Shown piece by piece: positions 1 to 7,781 of a stretch of 64,000 bases of DNA. The notes under the pieces are model-generated. The model was not told where the DNA came from. It made no database searches and was given only the letters and a program-made list of their open reading frames with translations. The DNA lies in the NCBI RefSeq assembly GCF_006539185.1, contig NZ_BJMN01000037.1, positions 1-64,000 of the forward strand, given 5' to 3'. The first letter of the stretch is position 1; each line of letters starts with the position of its first letter. This stretch comes from Streptomyces gardneri (GTDB lineage: Bacteria; Actinomycetota; Actinomycetes; Streptomycetales; Streptomycetaceae). A program made the position numbers and the translations under genes.

Positions 1-20
1 GGGGGGCTTCGGGTTGGGGG

Positions 21-59
21 TGGGGTGGGGTGGGGTGGGGTGGGGTGGGGTGGGGTGGG
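21..59. repeat. TGGGG tandem repeat, G-quadruplex-prone
   Basis: The plus strand carries seven perfect TGGGG units in a row followed by a partial unit, with a further G run just before. Runs of four Gs separated by single Ts are the classic pattern for a stable G-quadruplex. The tract lies 27 bp beyond the ku stop codon, so in the ku transcript it would be C-rich and the G-rich strand is the non-template side for rightward transcription. No gene was recognised in bases 1-85. Confidence 0.9.
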
Positions 60-85
60 ATTCGGTCGCTTGAGCTGCGCTGCTC

Positions 86-1024
86 TTACGCCGGGCGTTT
101 GCGGGTGGTCGTCTTCTTTGCCGCCGCCTTCTTCGTCGTCGTCTTCTTCGCCGCCGCCGTCGTCTTCTTCGCTGCCGCCTTCTTCGCCGGCGTCTTCTTG
201 CGCGACTTGAGCGGCGTGACCTCGGCCACCTCCGCCGTCTCCCCCCTCGCCTCCTTCGCCGCCCGCACGCTGCTCTCCAGCGCCGCCATCAGGTCGATGA
301 CCTGGCCGCCGCCCTCCTCGCCCGGCGTCGGGGGCGCCACCGCCTCGCCGCCCTCCGCCTTGGCCGCGATCATCTCCTCCACCGCCGTGCGGTAGTCGTC
401 GTGGAGGGTGCTGATGTCGACCTCGCCGAGCGTGGCCATCAGCGCGTCCGCCAGGTCCAGTTCGGCCTCCCGTACCGTCACCGACGTCTCCGGCGCCACG
501 CCCTCCGGCGCCCTGATCTCGTCCGGCCAGAGCAGGCCGTGCATCGCGATCACCTCGTCCACGACCCGGAGCATCCCGAGCCGCTCCCGGCCCCGCAGCG
601 CGAACTTCGCCACCGCCACCTTGTCGCTGCGCTTGAGGGCCTCGCGGAGCAGGGTGTACGGCTTCGCGGCGGGTACGCCGTTCGCCGAGAGGTAGTACGC
701 CGCCTCCATCTGGAGCGGGTCGATCTCCCCCGCCGGTACGAAGGCCACGATCTCGATCGTCTTCGCCGTCGGGAGCGGCAGCGCGGCCAGGTCCTCGTCG
801 GTGATCGGGATCATGGTCCCGTCGGCCTCCTCGTACGCCTTGCCGATGTCCGCCGCGGCGACCTCCTCGCCGTCGAGCTCGCACACCTTCTTGTAGCGGA
901 CCCGGCCGCCGTCCTCGGTGTGGATCTGCCGGAAGGAGACGGACCGGCTCTCGGTGGCGTTCACCAGCTTGATCGGGATGCTGACCAGCCCGAAGGAAAT
1001 GGCGCCGTTCCAGATGGATCGCAC
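86..1024 (-). CDS. ku: Non-homologous end-joining protein Ku
   Basis: Bacterial Ku forms a homodimer that clamps broken DNA ends and recruits LigD-type ligases. The protein (312 aa) opens with the Ku core signature RSIWNGAISFGLVSIPIKL, followed by the conserved KVCELDGEEV and YYLSANG stretches of the beta-barrel. The last 35 or so residues are a Lys/Ala/Thr-rich tail (repeated AKK and KKTT units), as seen in other actinobacterial Ku proteins, where such tails contact DNA. The start is a GTG at 1024 with an AGAGGAG ribosome site 4 nt upstream; a longer in-frame extension to 2131 has no family support. It is divergent from the LigD-type polymerase gene across 66 bp, so the promoters must be nearly back to back. 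Confidence 0.95.
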   Translation of the reverse strand: MRSIWNGAISFGLVSIPIKLVNATESRSVSFRQIHTEDGGRVRYKKVCELDGEEVAAADIGKAYEEADGTMIPITDEDLAALPLPTAKTIEIVAFVPAGEIDPLQMEAAYYLSANGVPAAKPYTLLREALKRSDKVAVAKFALRGRERLGMLRVVDEVIAMHGLLWPDEIRAPEGVAPETSVTVREAELDLADALMATLGEVDISTLHDDYRTAVEEMIAAKAEGGEAVAPPTPGEEGGGQVIDLMAALESSVRAAKEARGETAEVAEVTPLKSRKKTPAKKAAAKKTTAAAKKTTTKKAAAKKTTTRKRPA

Positions 1025-1090
1025 GGTTCTCCTCTTTTGCGGAGGAATGGAGGGGAGAGGAATGTCGGGAAAACGTGGGATTCTCATCGT

Positions 1091-1987
1091 ATGACGCCCA
1101 TCACAGAGGTGGAGGGGCGGCGCCTGGCGCTCAGCAACCTGGACAAGGTGCTCCACCCGCTCACCGGTACGACGAAGGGCGAGGTGCTCCACTACTACGC
1201 CACCGTCGGGGCCGCGATCCTGCCGCATCTGCGCGATCGGCCCGTGTCGTTCCTGCGTTATCCCGACGGGCCGGACGGGCAGCTCTTCTTCACCAAGAAT
1301 CCTCCGCCCGGCACACCCTCCTGGGTGAGCACCGCCCCCGTCCCCCGCTCCGAGGACCCGCGGGCGCGGCAGGTCGTGGTCCAGGACCTGGCCTCCCTGA
1401 TGTGGGCGGCGAACCTCGTCGTCGAGTTCCACACCCCCCAGTGGCGGACCTCCTCCCCCGCCGTCGCCGACCGGCTCGTGTTCGACCTCGACCCCGGGCC
1501 GCCCGCCACGGTCGTCGACTGCTGCCGGGTCGCCCTCCACCTGCGCGAGCGGCTCGCCGCCGACGGTCTGGAGGCGTTCGCCAAGACCTCCGGCGCCAAG
1601 GGGCTCCATCTGCTGGTCCCGGTCGTCCCGACGCCCTCCGAGCAGGTCTCCGCGTACGCGCGACAGCTCGCCGTCGAGGCCGAGGCGGCCCTGCCCCGGC
1701 TCGTCGTGCACCGGATGGCCCGCGCCCTGCGCCCCGGCAAGGTCTTCGTCGACCACAGCCAGAACGCCGCCGCCAAGACCACCGCCACCCCCTACACCCT
1801 GCGGGCCCGGGCCCTGCCCGCCGTCTCGGCGCCCGTCACCTGGGAGGAGGTCGCGGACTGCGCCGCACCCGCGGCCGACCCGGAGGAGCTCGTCTTTCTC
1901 ATGGACGACATCGCGCCACGTCTGGAGCGGTACGGGGAGCTCCTGGCGCCCCTTTTCGCGCCCGAGCGCGCCGGAGGCGTGCCGTGA
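1091..1987 (+). CDS. LigD-type polymerase/primase domain protein
   Basis: A stand-alone archaeo-eukaryotic primase-type polymerase of the LigD POL family (298 aa), which fills gaps with ribo- or deoxynucleotides during end joining. Visible family motifs are LSNLDKVLHP near the N terminus, RPVSFLRYPDG, FFTKNPPPG, the metal-binding FDLDPGP with its DxD pair at about residues 134-136, and SGAKGLHLLVPV. It lacks the phosphoesterase and ligase domains fused in mycobacterial LigD; the ligase is the next gene. The ATG at 1091 is the first codon that gives the family N terminus. Its TGA overlaps a GTG (GTGA), but that GTG opens only a 7-codon mini-ORF; the true ligase start is in a second copy of the same junction 20 bp on. 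Confidence 0.93.
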   Translation: MTPITEVEGRRLALSNLDKVLHPLTGTTKGEVLHYYATVGAAILPHLRDRPVSFLRYPDGPDGQLFFTKNPPPGTPSWVSTAPVPRSEDPRARQVVVQDLASLMWAANLVVEFHTPQWRTSSPAVADRLVFDLDPGPPATVVDCCRVALHLRERLAADGLEAFAKTSGAKGLHLLVPVVPTPSEQVSAYARQLAVEAEAALPRLVVHRMARALRPGKVFVDHSQNAAAKTTATPYTLRARALPAVSAPVTWEEVADCAAPAADPEELVFLMDDIAPRLERYGELLAPLFAPERAGGVP

Positions 1988-2007
1988 GCGCCGGGGGCGG
2001 GCCGTGA
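1984..2007 (+). other. Bridging mini-ORF in duplicated stop/start junction
   Basis: The 10-mer GCCGTGAGCG occurs at 1981-1990 and again at 2001-2010. The first copy contains the polymerase stop (TGA 1985-1987) overlapping a GTG; the second contains the ligase start (GTG 2004). The GTG in copy one opens a 7-codon frame ending at TGA 2005-2007, which in turn overlaps the ligase GTG. Both ends of the mini-ORF therefore form GTGA couplings. Whether it is translated is unknown; it may simply be the scar of a 20-bp duplication. Confidence 0.6.
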
Positions 2008-2912
2008 GCGGGGGTGGCCCGGGCGGCGGGGCCGTCGCGCTGCCACCGCCCGTCGACGTCATGCGGCCGCGGTCCGCCGACGAGATCCCCGGGCAGGCGG
2101 AGCCGCCGCGGGAGCTCCAGTACTCCCTCAAGCTGGACGGGTTCCGCGCCCTCGCCTTCGTCCTCGACGGGAAGGTCTTCCTCCAGTCCCGCTCGCGCCG
2201 CGACCTGGCTCCCGAGTTCCCCGAGATCGCCGCTCACCTGCGCGATCAGCTGCCCGTGGGGATCGTGCTCGACGGCGAGCTGTGCGCCTACCGGGACGGG
2301 CGGCTGAGCTTCACCGACCTGCTCCGCTCGCACGGCGACCGCGTACGGGCCGGGGTGCCCGTCTCGTACATCGCCTTCGACCTCCTCGCCGTGCCGGGGC
2401 GGGACGTGCGCGCGCTGCCCCTTCGCGACCGGTGGGAGCTGCTCGGAGCGGCCCTGCAGGAGGCGGAGCCTCCTCTTCAGCGCGTCCTCGCGACCCTGGA
2501 CGAGGAGACCGCCCGGGGGTGGTTCCGCGATCTGCGGGCCGCCGGCGTCGAGGGGATCGTGGCGAAGTCGCTCGGCTCGACCTACCGGGCCGGCGGTACC
2601 TGGGCCTGGCGCAAGATCCGGCACGCCGAGACGAGCGACGGTGTGCTGCTCGGCGTGATCGGCCCGCCCGAGAGGCCCCGTGACCTGCTCGTACGGCTCC
2701 CCGACGGCCGTACCGTGACGACTTCGCCCCGGCTGACCCCGGCGCAGTCCCGCCAGGTCGGCGCCCTGGTCGCCGACCGCGCCGGAGCCCTCGCCGAGGA
2801 CCCTGAGCACGGGCCGGTGCGGTGGGTGGACCCGCCCCTTCCCGTCGAGCTGCGCCGGCTCGCGGGGCGGCACGAGAACGCCGCGTTCGTCCGCGTGCGG
2901 TCGGAGGGGTGA
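2004..2912 (+). CDS. ATP-dependent DNA ligase (LigD ligase-domain type)
   Basis: Seals nicks and joins broken ends using an enzyme-AMP intermediate; here it presumably works with the neighbouring Ku and polymerase. The 302-residue protein has motif I KLDGFR with the adenylated lysine at about residue 43, LDGELCAY (motif III region), IAFDLLAV, GIVAKS (motif IV) and WAWRKIR (motif V), then an OB-fold C-terminal part. It is short, with no fused polymerase or nuclease domain. Start chosen at GTG 2004, immediately inside the duplicated junction. An ATG at 2061 that would remove 19 residues is possible, but the PPVDVM stretch before motif I looks family-like. Confidence 0.92.
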   Translation: MSGGGPGGGAVALPPPVDVMRPRSADEIPGQAEPPRELQYSLKLDGFRALAFVLDGKVFLQSRSRRDLAPEFPEIAAHLRDQLPVGIVLDGELCAYRDGRLSFTDLLRSHGDRVRAGVPVSYIAFDLLAVPGRDVRALPLRDRWELLGAALQEAEPPLQRVLATLDEETARGWFRDLRAAGVEGIVAKSLGSTYRAGGTWAWRKIRHAETSDGVLLGVIGPPERPRDLLVRLPDGRTVTTSPRLTPAQSRQVGALVADRAGALAEDPEHGPVRWVDPPLPVELRRLAGRHENAAFVRVRSEG

Positions 2913-3112
2913 GGGAGGGATGAGGGAGGGGCGGCGGGGGTGGACCAGGGCGGCCACCCAGAGCAACCGCCCTGCTCCGCCCCGTACATGGCGCAAAGAG
3001 ACCGCAACCAAGCCCCCGCGCGCGGCCGGTGGCGTCGGCACGGCGTTGTCGCCCTTCCTGTGGTGCACACTTGCTCACTGGTACAGCGCTCACGGGGGAA
3101 GGTGGCCTGGCA

Positions 3113-5299
3113 ATGCTGACGGGGATCGAGGAGGTCGACTGGGCCTCGCTGGGGCACGCTTACGGCCCCGCGGACGACGTGCCGGCACTGCTCCGCGGAC
3201 TCGCCTCCGCCGATCCCGCCGAGCGCGAGACCGCCCTCGACGGCATGTACGGCGCGGTGCACCACCAGGGCGACGTCTACGACTCGACGCTCGCCTGCAT
3301 CCCCTTCCTCATCGAGCTCGTCGCCGACCCCGCCGTCCAGGACCGGGGCGGCATCGTCGAGCTGCTCACCAGCATCGGCGGGATCGAGCTGGACGACGAC
3401 GAGGAACTGGACGAATTCGACCCGGACGACGAGGAGTTCATACCGGCGGCCAACTACGCGATGGCCGCGGCCGCCATCGCCGCCGGGTCCGACGTGTTCC
3501 TCGGGCTCGTCGGGGACCCCGACCCCGAGGTACGTCTCGCCGCGCCCTGCGCGCTCGCCTCGCTGCACCCCGAACCCGCGCGCGTCCTGACCCTGCTGCG
3601 GGAGCGGCTCACCGTCGAGCGGGACACCGAGGTGCGGCTCGCCCTCGTGGCCGCGGTCGGGCGGATCGCCCTGCGGCACGCCTCGCTGCGCTCCGAGACC
3701 GTCGAGTGGCTCGACTGGCTCGCCCGCGCCGCGCAGGACCCCGGGCTCCGGCTCGCGTCCCTCGCCCAGCTCGCGCGCTGCGCGCCGAACGAGATCCCGG
3801 ACGACATCGTGCGGTGGGTGACGGAGCTCCTGGAGGAGATCCGGACCGTCGCGCTCAGGGACGGGAGAGGAAGCGGGGGCAGGAGCGGCGATGCCCTTCT
3901 GGACGATCCGCGGGACGGGGGCGGGTTCGCGGGCGGCGGCTGTCCCGGGGCCGACGGCGGGTGGCCCGGTGTGCCCACGCTCGCCGGGCAGGTCCGGGAG
4001 TTCCTGGAGGAGCACGCCGCGGGACGGCCCGCCCCCTGGACCGAGGAGCTGCTCCGGACCCTGCACGCGGCGCTCGACGACCGGGTCGACGACAGGATCG
4101 CGCTGATCCTCGCCCAGCTGCGCAGCCCCGACCGGTGGCAGCGGTCGGACGCGATCTGGCTGTGCGGCGGGTTGATCCGGGTGTGGCGCGGGCGGTACGA
4201 GGAGATCGTCCGGCTCGTCGGCGCGCAGCTCCACGATCCGGAGCCGCGGCTCCGGGAGGCCGCCACCTCGTTTCTGGAGCGGCTCTTCGAGCTGGGCGGG
4301 CCCGCCGCCGACGCGCTCGTGATCCGGCTGGCGGGCGACCCTGCCCTGCACGGTGCCTCGCGGGACGGCGCCGGCGGGCTCGTCGGGCGCTCCGTGCGGG
4401 ACGGGGCGCTCCTCGCGCTGGCCCGTGCCGGGGACACCCGTGCGGTCCCGCTGCTCGCCCGCGCCCTGGAGGAGCCCGACGTGCGGCGCGAGCTGCTGTA
4501 CGCCATGGACGGCCTCGGGCCGGCCGCGGCGGGCCTCGCCCCGCTGCTGCGGCGCCGGCTCGCCGAGGTCGAGCTCGACGACGGGCTCTTCGACCGCGCG
4601 GCGCCCTTGCTGTACGCCCTCGCCGCCGTACGGGGCGGACAGGCGCTCCCCGAGGTGCTGCGGGTGCTCCGCGGCGCGCCGGAGCACCGGCGCGACTGGG
4701 TCCGGGAGGCCGCCCTGCGGACCCTGGCCGCCTTCGGGCCGGCCGCCCGGAAGGCCGTACCGGAGCTGCGCGGGCTGCTGACCGCCGAATCGGCCGCGGT
4801 CTCCTCGGCCGCGGCGCGGGCACTGTGGGCCGCCGAGGGCGACCAGGGCGACGTGCTGCCGGCCCTGGAGCGGTGGCTGCGGCCGGGCTCCTCGGCCCCG
4901 GAGTGGTGCTGCGCGGCGCTGGCCCTGGGGGCGATCGGCCCGGCGGCGGCCGGTTCGGCGGCCGCCCTCCGGCCGGGTCTCGCCTCCCGGGACCTGTGGG
5001 TACGGGTCCGCAGCGCGGCGGCCCTGTGGCGGGTCTCCGGCCGCGCCGACGAGGCGCTCCCGGTGCTGCTCGCGGCCTGGGAGGAGAACCGGCACGCGCG
5101 CGTGGACATCGCGGAGTGTCTGGCGGAGATGGGCCCGGCGGCCTCGGAGGCCCAGCTCACGATCCTCACCGAGCTCACCCGCAGAGGCCGCCACAACGCC
5201 CGCGAGGGCGGCTCCGGCAGCCATGACATCCACCAGGACGAGAAGCTCCTGACCTTGTGCAGGGCGGCCCTGGCGCGGATGGAGCGGGGCGCCTTCTAG
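3113..5299 (+). CDS. HEAT-repeat (PBS-lyase-like) protein, unknown role
   Basis: A 728-residue protein built almost entirely of alpha-helical HEAT/PBS-lyase-type repeats, recognisable as recurring segments with spaced AL, LA and DPxxxVR patterns (for example VGDPDPEVRLAAPCAL). Such repeats form superhelical scaffolds for protein binding; no catalytic motif is visible. Residues near 85-105 are a run of Asp and Glu. No signal peptide or membrane segment was seen, so it is probably cytoplasmic. The ATG at 3113 has GGGGGAAGG about 10 nt upstream and is preferred over an in-frame upstream start at 3029. It stands alone: 200 bp upstream and 265 bp downstream are non-coding. Function unknown. Confidence 0.85.
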   Translation: MLTGIEEVDWASLGHAYGPADDVPALLRGLASADPAERETALDGMYGAVHHQGDVYDSTLACIPFLIELVADPAVQDRGGIVELLTSIGGIELDDDEELDEFDPDDEEFIPAANYAMAAAAIAAGSDVFLGLVGDPDPEVRLAAPCALASLHPEPARVLTLLRERLTVERDTEVRLALVAAVGRIALRHASLRSETVEWLDWLARAAQDPGLRLASLAQLARCAPNEIPDDIVRWVTELLEEIRTVALRDGRGSGGRSGDALLDDPRDGGGFAGGGCPGADGGWPGVPTLAGQVREFLEEHAAGRPAPWTEELLRTLHAALDDRVDDRIALILAQLRSPDRWQRSDAIWLCGGLIRVWRGRYEEIVRLVGAQLHDPEPRLREAATSFLERLFELGGPAADALVIRLAGDPALHGASRDGAGGLVGRSVRDGALLALARAGDTRAVPLLARALEEPDVRRELLYAMDGLGPAAAGLAPLLRRRLAEVELDDGLFDRAAPLLYALAAVRGGQALPEVLRVLRGAPEHRRDWVREAALRTLAAFGPAARKAVPELRGLLTAESAAVSSAAARALWAAEGDQGDVLPALERWLRPGSSAPEWCCAALALGAIGPAAAGSAAALRPGLASRDLWVRVRSAAALWRVSGRADEALPVLLAAWEENRHARVDIAECLAEMGPAASEAQLTILTELTRRGRHNAREGGSGSHDIHQDEKLLTLCRAALARMERGAF

Positions 5300-5564
5300 C
5301 GACGTGCGGAGCGTGGGGAACGGGTGGGGCCCGGGGAGCGTCTGAAGCTTCCGGGGCGTCGCGGGCCAGCAGGCCAGGGGCGTCAGGGGGCGCCCGGCAG
5401 GTGAACAAAACGGGCGTCCCGTTGAATAAGGTCTGTGGGGAGACCCGCGCAAGACCCGCTCAGCCCCGTCCGTCCCGTTCGACCCGTCAGCCCGTCAGCC
5501 CGTCAGCCCGTCAGCCCCGCCGTATCGCCGTACCGCCGCGCCGCCGTCCGCCCCGAGGAGCCGT
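5300..5564. other. Intergenic region with 8-bp tandem repeat
   Basis: This 265-bp gap holds four perfect CCCGTCAG units at 5483-5514 and a small inverted repeat AACGGG/CCCGTT (5409-5423, 3-nt loop) next to TTGAATAAGG. The octamer array ends 50 bp before the lipoprotein start. The inverted repeat and the AT-richer bases after it are the likeliest promoter or terminator elements, but neither is well matched to a consensus. Confidence 0.6.
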
Positions 5565-6365
5565 GTGAGACCGCACCACGTGCCGCTCGTCGCCGCCCTC
5601 GGCATGCTGTGCGCCCTCCTGCTCACCGGCTGCGGAAGCGGGGAGGGCGGGCTCAAGAGCGCCGGGCCCACGCCCACCGCCGTCGGGCCCGTACGGCTCT
5701 GGCCCGATCTGCCGCCCGCCACCGACCCGCCGATCGACTACGGCGAGTCGGACACCCAGCGCGTCCCGGGCGTGAAGGTGCCGGACAACGACGTCCACGC
5801 CGTCACCCCCGCCGCCGTCGTCCTCGCCGAGGTGCGCGCGCACCCCGACACCTACTCCGGTGCCGACGGCCTGTACGAGGAGACCGCCCGGGCCATCGAG
5901 GCCTGCGGCACGAAGCCCGCCGGGTGCCCCGTCCTGCGGCCGTACTACCGCGACCTCACCGGCAACGGCCGGGACGAGCTGATCGTCGGGATCCGGATGC
6001 CCGACCAGCAGGTCGGGGTGCGCGTCTACCTCGCCGAGAACGGCGGGCTCACCCGGATCATGTCCACCGTCGACCAGGTCATCAGTGTGGAGCTGGCCGG
6101 CCGGGACCTGATCATGCGGGTCAGCTCGGCCGGCATCCCCGGGTACGAGTACCGCACCGCCTGGTCCTGGGACGAGCAGCAGCACAGCATGCTGCCCACC
6201 CGGGACGAGATCATCCGGGTGAAGCCGCCCGGCACCGTGGCGTCGCCCGTGCCGCCCGCCCCCCGCCTCGTGAGCCCGACGCCCACGCCGACGTCCGGGG
6301 CCGTGCCGCCGGCCCCCGTCCCCGTCCCCACTCCCGCCCCCCTGTCCCTGGAGCCGGGCCCGTGA
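5565..6365 (+). CDS. Putative lipoprotein upstream of sensor kinase
   Basis: A 266-residue exported protein with a classical lipoprotein signal: a hydrophobic stretch (LVAALGMLCALLLTGC) ending in the lipobox LTGC, so the Cys near residue 22 would be lipidated and the protein held on the outer face of the membrane. The middle has a DLTGNGRDELIVG segment resembling FG-GAP/VCBS-type calcium-binding loops. The last 50 residues are Pro/Thr-rich, as expected for a wall-spanning linker. GTG start at 5565 follows CGAGGAG. Its stop overlaps the GTG of the histidine kinase (GTGA), so the two are translationally coupled. The lipoprotein may therefore be an accessory sensor for that kinase; this is inference from context only. 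Confidence 0.85.
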   Translation: MRPHHVPLVAALGMLCALLLTGCGSGEGGLKSAGPTPTAVGPVRLWPDLPPATDPPIDYGESDTQRVPGVKVPDNDVHAVTPAAVVLAEVRAHPDTYSGADGLYEETARAIEACGTKPAGCPVLRPYYRDLTGNGRDELIVGIRMPDQQVGVRVYLAENGGLTRIMSTVDQVISVELAGRDLIMRVSSAGIPGYEYRTAWSWDEQQHSMLPTRDEIIRVKPPGTVASPVPPAPRLVSPTPTPTSGAVPPAPVPVPTPAPLSLEPGP

Positions 6366-7714
6366 GAGCGCCCCGGCTCCGGCTGCCCGCCTGGACCGCG
6401 ACCCTCACCTGGAAGGCCGCCGTCTTCATCGCGGTCATGTGCTGCGCCCTGGCCGCGCTCCTCGGCGTCCTCGTCCATGTCTCGGTGACCGGCCAGACCG
6501 TGCACGACGCACGCGAGAAGGCCCTCACCCGGCTCACCGAGGTCACCCGCCTCTACGAGGCGGGCGAGCCGCTCCCCCGGTTCTCCGGCATCGACCCTGA
6601 GGGGCTCCCGGCCTCCCTGCGGGCGCTCGCCGCGCGGGGCGAGCACGGCACGATGGTCGCGAACCACGAGGGCCGGCCGACGATGTGGGCGGCGGGACCC
6701 GCGGACGGCCGCGCGCTCGCCGTGCGCTTCGACTACACGCAGAGCGCGGAGACGATCGACGCGCTCGACCGGTCGATCCTGGGCTCCTCCGTCCTCGCGA
6801 TCGGCGCGACGCTGCTCGTCGGCGCCTTCGCCGTCACCCGGGTCACGCGCCGGCTGCACCTCACCGCCCAGGTGGCCCGCCGGATCAGCGCCGGGGACCT
6901 GGACGCGCGCGTCAACGACCCCCGTACCGAGGACCCTTCGCGCCCCCAGGACGAGGTGGCGACGGTCTCCGGGGCTCTCGACACGATGGCCTCCTCGCTC
7001 CAGCGCAAGCTGCAGAGCGAGCAGCGGTTCACCGCCGATGTGGCGCACGAGCTGCGGACCCCGCTGACCGGGCTCTCGGCCGCCGCCGAACTGCTGCCGG
7101 ACGGGCGGCCTTCGGAGCTCGTCCAGGACCGGGTCAAGGCGATGCGCGACCTCACCGAGGACCTCCTGGAGATCTCGCGGCTCGACGCCCGCAACGAGGC
7201 CGTGGACCTCGCGGTGCACGAGCTCGGCCCGCTCGCCGCGCGGGTGGTCCGCGCCTCGGGCACGCCGACGGAGGTGCGGGTGGTCCGGGACGCCACGGTG
7301 GAGACGGACCGGCGGCGGCTCGAGCGGGTCCTCGGCAATCTGATCGCCAACGCGCACAAGCACGGGGCCCCTCCGGTGGTGGTGACGGTCGACGGGCCGA
7401 CGGTGACCGTGCGGGACCACGGCCCCGGCTATCCCGCGTACCTGCTCGCGTCGGGGCCGCAGCGGTTCCGTACCGAGAACGGGGGCAAGGGCCACGGTCT
7501 CGGGCTGACGATCGCCGTGGGGCAGGCGGAGGTGATCGGCGCGGAGCTGGTCTTCGCGAACGGTGAGGGTGAGGAGGACGGCGGGAACGGGGAGAACAGC
7601 GGGAGCGGGGAGAACAGCGGGAGCAAGGCCGACGGCGGGAGCGGGGGTGCCGTCGCCCGGTTGCGGCTGCCGGAGTACGTGTCGCTCGCCGACCCGCCCG
7701 TCGCCGAGGACTGA
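6362..7714 (+). CDS. HAMP-domain sensor histidine kinase, no partner regulator
   Basis: A 450-residue membrane kinase: TM1 about residues 18-42, an extracellular loop of roughly 100 residues, TM2 about 140-160, a HAMP linker, the phospho-acceptor H-box in FTADVAHELRTPLTG, the N-box LGNLIANAHKHG, and the G-boxes VRDHGPGYP and KGHGLGL. It presumably autophosphorylates on the H-box histidine and passes phosphate to a response regulator, but none is encoded in the 8 kb either side. A glycine/serine/glutamate-rich insert of about 28 residues, with a duplicated GENSGS unit, interrupts the C-terminal end of the ATPase fold just before the final beta-strand. It is coupled to the lipoprotein gene by a GTGA overlap; the cell-wall genes ftsW-like and pbp follow 67 bp on. 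Confidence 0.92.
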   Translation: MRAPRLRLPAWTATLTWKAAVFIAVMCCALAALLGVLVHVSVTGQTVHDAREKALTRLTEVTRLYEAGEPLPRFSGIDPEGLPASLRALAARGEHGTMVANHEGRPTMWAAGPADGRALAVRFDYTQSAETIDALDRSILGSSVLAIGATLLVGAFAVTRVTRRLHLTAQVARRISAGDLDARVNDPRTEDPSRPQDEVATVSGALDTMASSLQRKLQSEQRFTADVAHELRTPLTGLSAAAELLPDGRPSELVQDRVKAMRDLTEDLLEISRLDARNEAVDLAVHELGPLAARVVRASGTPTEVRVVRDATVETDRRRLERVLGNLIANAHKHGAPPVVVTVDGPTVTVRDHGPGYPAYLLASGPQRFRTENGGKGHGLGLTIAVGQAEVIGAELVFANGEGEEDGGNGENSGSGENSGSKADGGSGGAVARLRLPEYVSLADPPVAED

Positions 7715-7781
7715 ACAGCACCACACGGCACACCGTCACACAAAAGGGACATAGGGCATACCGCTTGCTACGTTGCGGACC

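Noticed and set aside
401..1090. Plus-strand frame extending the LigD-type polymerase N-terminally
   Set aside because: It runs antisense through ku and encodes Arg/Leu-rich sequence without family similarity; the POL domain begins at 1091.
2582..5452. 956-codon minus-strand frame over the HEAT-repeat gene
   Set aside because: Composition is Gly/Arg/Pro-rich as expected for a shadow frame in high-GC DNA, while the plus strand has clear HEAT repeats.
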